DNA from: Acetofilamentum sp.
GTDB taxonomy: Bacteria; Bacteroidota; Bacteroidia; Bacteroidales; DTU049
Direction: 5' to 3'
Length of the DNA stretch: 9,016 nt
Assembly (NCBI GenBank): GCA_020720525.1
Contig: DYON01000103.1
Span: 1-9,016 of the forward strand
Part shown: in pieces, positions 1 through 7,463 of the stretch
Numbering within the stretch: the stretch's first letter is position 1
How the letters are laid out: each line of letters starts with the position of its first letter
The notes under the pieces: generated by a model
What the model was told of the DNA's origin: nothing
What the model saw: only the letters and a program-made list of their open reading frames with translations
The model's database searches: none
Program-made: the position numbers and the translations under genes

Positions 1-396
1 TCTACTATCCGAAATTTCGACCAAATAGATGCCTTTTGCGAGATTTTCAACCAACGCTCCTCCAACAAAATCTTCCCAAGAAAACTCATAAGGAGGTGTG
101 CCTCCAACACCTTCGAGCAAAACGGAGCCAGTAGAACTGCCGTCGCACGAAGCTTCGGTAATGGTGGCTTTTGCATGAAGTGTGTCGGGTTCAACAACAA
201 TGATTGAAAAAACATTCAAGCAAAAGTTCCCATCAATGATGGTAAGATCGTATTCGCCAGGCGCAAGAGCAGTTACAGTTTGGGTACTGTCGCCATTGAA
301 CCAAATGTATTGGTATGGCGAAACACCTTGAGTAACAGTAACCGTAGCAGAACCATCGGCCATACCTGGGCAACTAACCGTTTCAATCTGAATATA
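1..396 (-). repeat. Two SprB-type protein repeats, second one cut by the window edge
   Basis: Two consecutive units of roughly 65 residues share the pattern 'SC.G...GS..V...G...PY.(Y/F).W......V..LA.G.Y...I.D'. The first reads 'ADGSATVTVTQGVSPYQY' and ends 'LAPGEYDLTIIDGNFC'. The second reads 'STGSVLLEGVGGTPPYEF' and continues to 'LAKGIYLVEISDSR' at the edge. This matches the SprB repeat family named after the Flavobacterium gliding adhesin. Similarity is at the protein level only; the DNA copies have diverged. More units may follow beyond the window. Confidence 0.8.
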
Positions 397-1359
397 GGCT
401 TCAACTGGTTCAAAAATTTCGATACTAACTGCTGCTGGAACACTTTCGCAAGTGGCATCCGACGATGTTGCATAATAGAAATACTGACCAGGAACCAATG
501 TGCCAACCGACATGGTATCGCCAGTAAACAACAAGTTCAACAGTGTGCTGTCGCTATACCAGTTTACAGTTCCACTTCCATTGGCTTCGAGAACTGGCAA
601 TACTTCGTTTGCACAAAAAGAGCCATTGGTAACACTCAGCGTTGGAGCTGCAGGCGAAGGCAAAATGTCAATATGAGCAGTATCATTTATCCATGTTACA
701 GGTTTGTTGAAATAGGCGGTAAAAGTAAGTCCTACATTGGTGTATGTTTGACTTGTTAATCCAAAGTTTGCCGATGTATTTGCAGGAAGAGTGAGAATAG
801 TGGCTGTTCCAGGAGTATCTTCCGAGTCATCCACACAATTGTCGTTGTCGTCGGATGAATCATAATCCCACACCCTCACAAAATAGGGAGGATTGGTTAA
901 AGGAACATTCAAACTCATAAATGAGACTGGAGGATCGGTATCGTTAACATACGAAGTGTGAAGCACTTCGGTTCCACCAGCATCGGTAATAACGACGAAG
1001 ATATCGATGGCACCCCACAATGGATCGGTAGCATTAGCGGCAGTAACATCGATTTGGGTCAAAATATACCCAACTGTATCGATAGTACACGAAAAGAGAA
1101 TATCCCTATCGATGCTGCCAGTATAGCTTACAGGAGCTGGATTTTCGGCGGTGCTGGTTTGTCCATTGTCAAAAGCCCACGCATAAACAAAGCCTGTAGT
1201 TTGTCCCATAACAGGAGTGTATCCATTGCTTGGATGACCGTTAACAACACTAACTTCGAGAGGGCTACAGCCACTTAGAGGAGACGCAGTGAAATGTGTT
1301 TGCGATTGTACTGAAAAAGAAATCGCCACCAAAGCCCCTAAAAAAATAATTGCTTTCAT
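1..1359 (-). CDS. SprB-repeat, Ig-like multidomain surface protein (3' end missing)
   Basis: The frame is open from an ATG at 1357-1359 to the left edge: 453 codons with no stop, so the C-terminus lies outside the window. Residues 1-19 are a signal peptide (hydrophobic IIFLGALVAI, then SVQS before QT). Next come a PKD-like segment (about 22-90, 'GCSPLEVSVVN...WAFDNGQTS'), a possible C2-like beta-sandwich (about 98-185) with an acidic loop 'WDYDSSDDNDN', an Ig-like domain of the CHU_C-associated type (about 235-318), and two SprB-type repeats (about 322-388, and 390 to the edge). Such proteins in Bacteroidota are usually T9SS-exported adhesins or gliding-related surface proteins, so a sorting domain is expected beyond the window. 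The ATG lies one base after the PhoD-like stop codon (TAG-A-ATG), implying co-transcription and probably translational coupling. There is no Shine-Dalgarno. The surface location is well supported; the ligand is unknown. Confidence 0.88.
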   Translation of the reverse strand, partial: MKAIIFLGALVAISFSVQSQTHFTASPLSGCSPLEVSVVNGHPSNGYTPVMGQTTGFVYAWAFDNGQTSTAENPAPVSYTGSIDRDILFSCTIDTVGYILTQIDVTAANATDPLWGAIDIFVVITDAGGTEVLHTSYVNDTDPPVSFMSLNVPLTNPPYFVRVWDYDSSDDNDNCVDDSEDTPGTATILTLPANTSANFGLTSQTYTNVGLTFTAYFNKPVTWINDTAHIDILPSPAAPTLSVTNGSFCANEVLPVLEANGSGTVNWYSDSTLLNLLFTGDTMSVGTLVPGQYFYYATSSDATCESVPAAVSIEIFEPVEAYIQIETVSCPGMADGSATVTVTQGVSPYQYIWFNGDSTQTVTALAPGEYDLTIIDGNFCLNVFSIIVVEPDTLHAKATITEASCDGSSTGSVLLEGVGGTPPYEFSWEDFVGGALVENLAKGIYLVEISDSR

Positions 1360-1360
1360 T

Positions 1361-3244
1361 CTATTTAATTTTAATCATTCTACGCGATTCGCTTGCACAA
1401 CCGGTGCTGTTTACATGCAAGAAATATACACCCTCAGTAAGCCCCGAAGCATCAATTCGATGATAGTTGAGATCGCTGGGCTCATCGGAAGAAGTATAGG
1501 AATAAACTATTTTGCCACTTTCGTCGCTCAGACAAAACTGCAAATCGTTGCTTCCCACTTTGTAATACTGAACTGTAATGGTCTGGTTGAACGGATTGGG
1601 ATAAACTCCAATTACCACAGGCTGCCCCGCAATAGATGTTGGAGGATTAATCTGTGCTGGCCATTCGGGCATCAACGAAGGATTTGGATACAGCTGCACC
1701 GAAGGATTGACAGCTTGCCGCAGAAAACGCTCACCATTGTTGACATACCAAGCCGAACCAAGCGATTGATTATAGGCATGCACGTCGATAGTGCTTACGA
1801 AATACCAATCGCCCTGAACCCTGTTTTTATTGATATCCATCACCACATACCCACGATCGCTCAGGTTGATCCACTTCATGTGCGGATTCATGCTTTGTAA
1901 AACCGAAGAACCAATTCCACCAAAAAAGTCGTTGGTAGAAGGGGAAGTAACACTTGGGGTAACAAACTCAACACATTCACTTCCAGCTCCATTTGCACCA
2001 TATACTCCCCGTGAATTATTTGGGACATCGTTGGCCCACGAAGTATGAATGTCGCCAGTGATGATAACCACATTTCCAATGCCCCATCCATACATAAAAT
2101 CCATTAACCTTTGACGTTCGTATTGATAGCCATCCCATTGATCTTGATTAGCAACAGCACCAAGAACAAGCATTGGAACAAACATCACTTGATTGCCAAT
2201 AATTTTCCAACGAGTATTGTCGGTAAACTGAGCATCGTAAAGTTCCTGTGTAAGCCAGTTATACTGAGCAGTACCCAACATCGTTTTATTGACATCATCA
2301 TTACTCAAACTATCTTGTTTGCTACGTCCTTCGTAACGTGTGTCGATTAGAATCATTTCGGCCAAATCGCCCATAGGAATAGTACGATGAATTTTATTTT
2401 CGGGATGAACTGGGTCGTTGATTTCGCGAATCGGGATCCACTCCATAAACGCCTGAATTCCAGCGCTAAACCGTGTATTCCACGAGCCCTCTGTTCCTGG
2501 ATCATGATTTTCGGCTCCATGAATATAACCGTCGTTGGCCACTTCGTGGTCGTCGTAAATTACATACCAAGGATACTGTTGATGTGCAAAACGCAAATCG
2601 GGATCCAAACGATAATGCGAATAGCGCATACGGTAATCGCTTAGAGTAAGAATCTCGCTTACTGGTTCTAAATTTCGGTCGCTATGATCGCCATATCCTC
2701 CACTTTCGTATTCGTAAATATAGTCACCAAGATGAATCACTCCATCAATGTCGTTTCGAACCCCAATATCGCGATATGCATTGTAATAGCCACTATTGTA
2801 GTTGCTGCCCGAAATCAATGCAAAACGAATACTATCGCAGTCGCCAACTGGCATTGTACGAGTTCTTCCAATAACTGAATTATGACCAATGGAATGAAAA
2901 TAATAATAATACCATGTATCGGGTTGCAATCCAGTTACATCTACCTTAACTGTAAAGTCACGATCGGGTTTTGCCTGATAAACGCCAGATGCTACTGGAT
3001 TGGTAAATGTAGAATCGGTAGCAAAATACCATTCAACCTCAATGCTGTCAACCACTGTAAAGCTTGTAACGCGAGTCCAAATAATAACTCTGTCCGAGAG
3101 AGGGTCGCCACTTGCTACTCCATGATAAAACGGTTCAAAAGCTGAATCGAATGTGTACGAAAGTCTTCCACGAAAACGATCATCTTGCTGTGCCGAAGCC
3201 ATGGTGGCAATAAGAAGGATACAAATAAGAAAAATATTTTTCAT
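1361..3244 (-). CDS. PhoD-like alkaline phosphatase/phosphodiesterase with T9SS sorting domain
   Basis: A 627-residue secreted phosphoesterase, probably releasing phosphate from organic phosphoesters at or outside the cell surface. Residues 1-18 are a signal peptide (ATMASA before QQ). The PhoD N-terminal beta domain follows ('HGVASGDPLSDRVIIWTR', 41-58; ends about 131). The catalytic domain carries 'HLGDYIYEY' (171-179), 'YDDHEVANDG' (230-239), 'LIDTRYEGR' (299-307) and 'TGDIHTSW' (396-403), all typical of PhoD. Residues about 545-627 are a type A T9SS sorting domain ('VYPNPF' ... 'EGVYFLHV' ... 'RRMIKIK'), which explains the length beyond a plain PhoD. Oddity: the 'SCxNY' element that carries the iron-ligand cysteine in characterised PhoD enzymes reads 'SGSNY' (145-149), so that residue is Gly146. 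The ATG overlaps the upstream stop as ATGA. The family call is firm; the substrate is unknown and activity uncertain given Gly146. Confidence 0.93.
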   Translation of the reverse strand: MKNIFLICILLIATMASAQQDDRFRGRLSYTFDSAFEPFYHGVASGDPLSDRVIIWTRVTSFTVVDSIEVEWYFATDSTFTNPVASGVYQAKPDRDFTVKVDVTGLQPDTWYYYYFHSIGHNSVIGRTRTMPVGDCDSIRFALISGSNYNSGYYNAYRDIGVRNDIDGVIHLGDYIYEYESGGYGDHSDRNLEPVSEILTLSDYRMRYSHYRLDPDLRFAHQQYPWYVIYDDHEVANDGYIHGAENHDPGTEGSWNTRFSAGIQAFMEWIPIREINDPVHPENKIHRTIPMGDLAEMILIDTRYEGRSKQDSLSNDDVNKTMLGTAQYNWLTQELYDAQFTDNTRWKIIGNQVMFVPMLVLGAVANQDQWDGYQYERQRLMDFMYGWGIGNVVIITGDIHTSWANDVPNNSRGVYGANGAGSECVEFVTPSVTSPSTNDFFGGIGSSVLQSMNPHMKWINLSDRGYVVMDINKNRVQGDWYFVSTIDVHAYNQSLGSAWYVNNGERFLRQAVNPSVQLYPNPSLMPEWPAQINPPTSIAGQPVVIGVYPNPFNQTITVQYYKVGSNDLQFCLSDESGKIVYSYTSSDEPSDLNYHRIDASGLTEGVYFLHVNSTGCASESRRMIKIK

Positions 3245-5895
3245 TTTTTAATCAATTTGAATGTGATTACATCGTCGGGCATGGTAGTCCGAATCATTAT
3301 ATAATATGCGCCAGTGGGTAAACTCGATGCGTTGACAGTGAACTCTCTACTCTCAATATTGCTTTCCGAGGCAACCGCATGTCCTAAACCATCGAATAAA
3401 ACATAACTAACTGGGTGTTCAAGCACTGGAATATGAACATTGAAATTATCGTAAGATGGATTGGGATAAATGCTTATTAATGCAGCTAATTCGTTGCTTG
3501 TTAATTCCGAAGTGCTTCCATAAACAATACGGTACAATTTGGTAGTAATTCCATCAGGAGCAATAACCAGAACACTTCCAGTTCGTTGAGCAAGAGTTCC
3601 CGTGATGTTGACAGGCAAAAACACCTTCACCGTTGCAGCAGGATTAGATGCAATGGCTGTAATGGTAACTGGCGATACGTAAACATCGAATGCACAAGCA
3701 TAATTGGTCACCATTGGCTCGAACACTGGGTCGAGAATGCTGGCGTTGGTAGAAAGATACATTAGGGTAGCATCGGAAGTGCTGTTGACAATCTCCGTAA
3801 CAACGGTGTAGGTTCGAGTAGCAGCTGTTGACGAAGATACTGTATATTGGATGGTATCGTTGAAATCTTGAGGAAGGGTTGCAAGTGGAGTTAAGGAAAT
3901 ACCAGTATGAATAACCGAAGGCACAAGCCCATTTAGGGTGCTGCCCGTTGGCATATACACGCGAATGGTGTCGGTTGGGAGAATCACCGAACCGCTTTGG
4001 CCAGGAAGCCCAAAATAAACAATCTCACGAGCTGTATCGGACATAACTTGATAATCGACCATATACAACGAGGAGTCTTGGAGGTCGGCACTAATTACTT
4101 TTACAGATGCAAATCCATCGGTTGCCAATGGCTGTGTGATGGCAAGAGACGCTGCAGGATCGGTAGTAGTTGCTGAAACAACAGGAATACCAGTGGTGCC
4201 AAACGGCAAAAACACCGTGTATTGCAAACTATCGGTGTTGAATACAGGAAACAACGAACCCATGCTTGTTGTGAGGGTAGCCAAAGTAGAAACTGGCTGC
4301 CCGATAACAAATTCAACGGTATAAAGTTTTGTTGTAACACCATCTTCGGCGGTAACAAGGATGTATGTGGTTCGGTCGGTTTGGCTTCCGGCAATATCGG
4401 TGGCATCGGTAATTGACGCAACAGCATTTGGATCGGTAGGAACGGCAGTAGTTGTAGGAATTGTTGTGGTTCCTGCTGGCACCAAACACTGATAGGTTTG
4501 GGTGTTGGAGTTAAAAACTGGCGTTAAAATACCCGACGATGTTGACAAAGAAACAAGAGTTGCATCGTTGTTGAAACTGTGATTGCTGAGTATCTCCACC
4601 ACGTTTCCATTGGAAGGATTCCAAAAAGTAAGCCCCGACGGAAGCGTTCCAGGAGGGTCGTTTGGCTGAACTTGCCCAACCGAAGCTACTTGCGAAGCAT
4701 TGTTGAACAAAACACTTTGAATAGATATTTTTTGTTTGGTCACCAATACAGTAAAGAAGCCACTTGTTTTCACTTGATTGCGAGTCCAGTTAAATGCTTT
4801 TTCGCTGCTATAATTGGTATAAAGATCGCGCAATGGAGCACCCCAAGTTCCTTCACCAATAATAACTGCGCCCAATGAGTCGTTGCGGATGAACCCGTTG
4901 TCGCTCCCTGTTCCTGATGAAGTAATAATTGGATAAGTCCATTTCATAACATGTGTGTGACCCTCCATAGCCAACCGCAAATCGTAAGTATTCCACAAAG
5001 GTGCCCAACAACTAATAAGCGAAGTCATCGGACTATATTCTCCATGTGGAACCAATGGAACATGGTATTGCACCCCTTTCCAGTAGGTTGCAGAAGAAGT
5101 TCCTGTATGAGCTTGCAAATCGGAAGTAAACCAGTTGACCTGGGTAGCATCGCAACCTAAATCTGAATTTAAGTTATACATTCTGAATAGGTTGCCACCA
5201 AACGAAAGAGCATAATACACATTTACATTAGGAACATCGAACATGATTTCGACATCCTCGGCATCTTCGTGATTTCCAAATACGGGAACAATCGGAATAA
5301 CGCGCTTATCAACTCCTGCAATGGTTAGTTGCCAGTCGCTGAACCAGTCGCTCCATTGTCCGTCGTTGTCGCCGTCAAAAACATAATCGCCCGAAGATGC
5401 CACAAAATCGGGACGAATTTTAGCTACCAAGGCATTACCGCGCTGACGACGAGGGATACACTGATCGGTTTCAAATTCGACCAAATTTACGCCTGTGCGA
5501 GTATCGCCACCAGAAATAAACATGACAGGAACATTCGGATCGTCGCTAAGAGTTTTAAAAGTCATACGCACACTTGCACCCTGATCGTCGCGAACTACGA
5601 AATAATAAATGGTATTGGGTGTTAAGCTAGTAAGCCTTGCGTGCCGATGAGTAAGACCTTCGTGCGAAGCAGTTCTGTCTATCCCATGCGTATTGGGATA
5701 ATTGGCATAATTGGTTCCAAAATCGGTGGTTCCATAATAAACCATTGCATTGGTAGAAGTACCATTGTCGCACCAGCTAATAACAATAGTTGTACTGGGG
5801 TCGTCGCGATAAGAAGCTCTGTAAAACTTGGTGCCAGCAAAAAGAGAATATCCGCTGGAAAATATAATCAAGAAAAAAAGAAAAAAGTGTTTCAT
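3241..5895 (-). CDS. Secreted purple-acid-phosphatase-like metallophosphoesterase with beta-sandwich tail and T9SS domain
   Basis: An 884-residue exported phosphoesterase. Residues 1-20 are a signal peptide (hydrophobic FFLFFLIIF, then LFA before GT). Residues 22-115 form the Fn3-like N-terminal domain of purple acid phosphatases ('RLTSLTPNTIYYFVV'). The metallophosphoesterase domain (about 123-395) shows 'GGDTRTG' (129-135), 'SGDYVFDGDNDGQW' (168-181), 'FGNHED' (206-211), a candidate metal histidine in 'PHGEYSP' (283-289) and 'EGHTHVM' (311-317). Expected ligands are therefore D131, D170, N208, H284, H313 and H315. The Tyr of the strict GDxxY motif is Phe173, so a purple Fe-Tyr centre is doubtful. 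Residues 443-792 are a tail of cadherin-like beta-sandwich repeats, and 806-884 a T9SS sorting domain ('ISIYPNPSYDNF', 'LPTGAYYIMI'). It starts 15 bp after the porin stop and overlaps the PhoD-like gene by 4 bp. No other in-frame start upstream would keep the signal peptide N-terminal. The substrate is not predictable. Confidence 0.9.
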   Translation of the reverse strand: MKHFFLFFLIIFSSGYSLFAGTKFYRASYRDDPSTTIVISWCDNGTSTNAMVYYGTTDFGTNYANYPNTHGIDRTASHEGLTHRHARLTSLTPNTIYYFVVRDDQGASVRMTFKTLSDDPNVPVMFISGGDTRTGVNLVEFETDQCIPRRQRGNALVAKIRPDFVASSGDYVFDGDNDGQWSDWFSDWQLTIAGVDKRVIPIVPVFGNHEDAEDVEIMFDVPNVNVYYALSFGGNLFRMYNLNSDLGCDATQVNWFTSDLQAHTGTSSATYWKGVQYHVPLVPHGEYSPMTSLISCWAPLWNTYDLRLAMEGHTHVMKWTYPIITSSGTGSDNGFIRNDSLGAVIIGEGTWGAPLRDLYTNYSSEKAFNWTRNQVKTSGFFTVLVTKQKISIQSVLFNNASQVASVGQVQPNDPPGTLPSGLTFWNPSNGNVVEILSNHSFNNDATLVSLSTSSGILTPVFNSNTQTYQCLVPAGTTTIPTTTAVPTDPNAVASITDATDIAGSQTDRTTYILVTAEDGVTTKLYTVEFVIGQPVSTLATLTTSMGSLFPVFNTDSLQYTVFLPFGTTGIPVVSATTTDPAASLAITQPLATDGFASVKVISADLQDSSLYMVDYQVMSDTAREIVYFGLPGQSGSVILPTDTIRVYMPTGSTLNGLVPSVIHTGISLTPLATLPQDFNDTIQYTVSSSTAATRTYTVVTEIVNSTSDATLMYLSTNASILDPVFEPMVTNYACAFDVYVSPVTITAIASNPAATVKVFLPVNITGTLAQRTGSVLVIAPDGITTKLYRIVYGSTSELTSNELAALISIYPNPSYDNFNVHIPVLEHPVSYVLFDGLGHAVASESNIESREFTVNASSLPTGAYYIMIRTTMPDDVITFKLIKK
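3520..4569 (-). repeat. Cadherin-like beta-sandwich repeats in the phosphoesterase tail
   Basis: Residues 443-792 hold three related units (about 444-528, 538-617 and 708-792). They share 'ATL..L..S.G.L.PVF......Y....P.G.....' and end in an '...APDGITTKLYRIVY'-like strand; this fits the cadherin-like beta-sandwich family (Pfam PF12733 as I recall it). A fourth, divergent unit (about 622-700, 'VYFGLPGQSGSVILPTDTI ... ATRTYTVVTEI') sits between the second and third and resembles a DUF5018-type sandwich. Such modules usually act as spacers or glycan/polymer-binding elements. They separate the catalytic domain from the sorting domain. Confidence 0.72.
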
Positions 5896-5910
5896 AGGTA
5901 TTTATTCAAG

Positions 5911-7410
5911 TCAGAATTTATATTGCAGACGAATTGTAAAAACATCGTCGTTAATGTCGCGGTCGTATCCAGGCGAAGGAGTACGTCCAAGATTAATATC
6001 GCCCTCGTAGGGCTTAAGTGCAGTAATTTCGTTTTGTGGATGCTCGTAGTAAAAGCAAATACGTGTATTGGTATTTAACGCTATGTTGAGCCCAATTCCC
6101 AAAGTGGTAAACTTTACATCGGCAACCGACAAGTAAGGTTTAATATACGAAGTGTCGTTGAGATAATTGTCGGCATCGTAGGTTATCATGGTTCCTTCGG
6201 CTTCGGTATTTGGGTCGTACCAATCGTATTTTATTACAAACTGATGTTGGGTCTTAAATAGATTCTGCACCCAATAAAAATAGCCACCACTAAATTTACG
6301 CACAAAAGTATGGTGGTTTTTCTCGGTTGGTTTAACTGCTACAGGATTATAGGGCTGCGGTTGATCGTAAATTGGCCACGAAACGCCCAAAAAAGGACCA
6401 GTTGGACTGGTGGTCGTCATTCCATTATAAATGATATAAGCCTGTTCAACATCGCGATAGTTGATAGCTGCAGGCTGGGTTCCCGACATAAATTCGCCAC
6501 GAACAGTAGCTTCCCCAAATGGCGTTTCGAAGCTCATTTCGGCATCAAACCCAATATAATTGCGTTCTACTTTTCCTCCAGTTTGCCCAGTAGCATAGCT
6601 GGCAGCAGTATCTAAAACAAATGCCATAGTGGTACGTCCGGTCGGGTCATCAACAGCCTGGAAATTATAGATATAAAACTTTCGGTTTGTTCCCGAAGCA
6701 ACTGTGTCAACTGGCTCATAAACATGATTGATATTACCGTTGTAAAACGAAACTCCAGCTCCAAACTTGAATGATTCATCACTGTTGTGAAAATCGAGTC
6801 CAAGACGTCCAATCATATCTTTGTAGTTGTCGGTTTCAACCGCAGTTCCATTTCCATTTACCATGGCAAACTGAGCCGACAGAAAATTGATTTTGCTTTC
6901 CTCAGGTGCTTTAAAACCAATCATCACACCGAGGTCGCGCTCGTGAGGTAAAATGGTTTGAACGGCTCTCGACCTTTCAGGAGTCTCGCGCTCAGAGGAT
7001 GATAAAGCAATTTCGCGTCCAAAAGGTCGGTTAAACATACCGGCAGTGAAATAGAAATACTTTGTAAACGGCTCGTTGTATTTAATATAGAAATCACGAA
7101 TACCAATGCCTTTTTCGGTTATATCAAAAGACATAACTCCTTCGTGTGACTGTCCCTGATGCTGGAATTTCAGTCGGCCTCGACGTAAAGAGAAACGGTC
7201 GGTTGTAAAGCGGTTGATAAAATTTCCGCCCGAATAGGTTGCGAACCACGGAGTTGTTGCTCCAACGCTATCTGGCACAAAAAAATGCTGATAATCAACC
7301 TGAATATATCCACTGATTTTAAGCGATTTAGCACTAGTATCGGTCTGCGAAAAAGACTTATGTGCAAAAATAATTAGCAAGACAAAAAATATCAAATGGA
7401 TATGCTTCAT
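5911..7410 (-). CDS. Phosphate-selective porin O/P family outer-membrane protein
   Basis: A 499-residue outer-membrane beta-barrel related to Pseudomonas OprP/OprO, expected to form an anion channel with preference for phosphate or polyphosphate. Residues 1-21 are a signal peptide (LIFFVLLIIFA, then SFS before QT). The mature protein begins with barrel strands ('LKISGYIQVDYQHFF', 30-44). It then shows family hallmarks: 'DRFSLRRGRLKFQHQG' (71-86), 'FDITEKGIGIRDFYIKY' (95-111), 'GMFNRPFGREI' (124-134) and 'PHERDLGVMIGF' (155-166). It ends in a strand with terminal Phe ('FTIRLQYKF'), the usual barrel-assembly signal. An in-frame TGA lies shortly upstream of the ATG with no alternative start between. 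There is no Shine-Dalgarno; the leader is AT-rich. It is the first gene of the cluster, with the control region directly upstream. Phosphate specificity is inferred from family and neighbours; some Bacteroidota members may carry other anions. Confidence 0.9.
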   Translation of the reverse strand: MKHIHLIFFVLLIIFAHKSFSQTDTSAKSLKISGYIQVDYQHFFVPDSVGATTPWFATYSGGNFINRFTTDRFSLRRGRLKFQHQGQSHEGVMSFDITEKGIGIRDFYIKYNEPFTKYFYFTAGMFNRPFGREIALSSSERETPERSRAVQTILPHERDLGVMIGFKAPEESKINFLSAQFAMVNGNGTAVETDNYKDMIGRLGLDFHNSDESFKFGAGVSFYNGNINHVYEPVDTVASGTNRKFYIYNFQAVDDPTGRTTMAFVLDTAASYATGQTGGKVERNYIGFDAEMSFETPFGEATVRGEFMSGTQPAAINYRDVEQAYIIYNGMTTTSPTGPFLGVSWPIYDQPQPYNPVAVKPTEKNHHTFVRKFSGGYFYWVQNLFKTQHQFVIKYDWYDPNTEAEGTMITYDADNYLNDTSYIKPYLSVADVKFTTLGIGLNIALNTNTRICFYYEHPQNEITALKPYEGDINLGRTPSPGYDRDINDDVFTIRLQYKF

Positions 7411-7429
7411 ACAACAAAATTTCGTTATT

Positions 7430-7437
7430 CAAAAGTA
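7430..7437 (-). promoter_or_regulatory. Candidate Bacteroidota -7 promoter box (TACTTTTG) for the porin operon
   Basis: On the minus strand TACTTTTG matches the Bacteroidota sigma-ABfr -7 consensus TAnnTTTG. It lies 19 bp upstream of the porin ATG, implying a 5' leader of only about 12-15 bases. No clear -33 TTG/TTTG occurs at the usual spacing upstream. The promoter would therefore be weak or activator-dependent, or the match may be chance in AT-rich DNA. Confidence 0.45.
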
Positions 7438-7443
7438 AATCAC

Positions 7444-7461
7444 TAACATTAAGAAATGTTA
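7444..7461. promoter_or_regulatory. Inverted repeat TAACATT-N4-AATGTTA, possible operator
   Basis: A perfect 7-bp inverted repeat with a 4-bp spacer lies 6 bp upstream of the -7-like box, roughly where a -33 element or activator would bind. It could be a dimeric regulator site. It is too AT-rich and short to be a convincing terminator, and has no U-tract on either side. No specific regulator is recognised. Confidence 0.35.
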
Positions 7462-7463
7462 TC

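Noticed and set aside
280..759. A 159-codon open frame on the plus strand
   Set aside because: It is antisense to the Ig-like and SprB-repeat coding sequence, with no domain or start signal.
1289..1900. A 203-codon open frame on the plus strand
   Set aside because: It runs antisense across the PhoD-like sorting domain and the start of the SprB-repeat gene, and its product is low in recognisable domains and rich in Cys/His/Ile. It is a shadow of the real genes.
3241..5895. Cadherin-like repeats as a sign of a fusion or assembly error
   Set aside because: The reading frame is continuous from signal peptide to sorting domain, composition is uniform, and such catalytic-plus-sandwich-plus-T9SS architectures are normal in Bacteroidota.
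5641..6078. A 145-codon open frame on the plus strand across the porin/phosphoesterase junction
   Set aside because: It is antisense to two well-supported genes, has no family resemblance and no initiation context.
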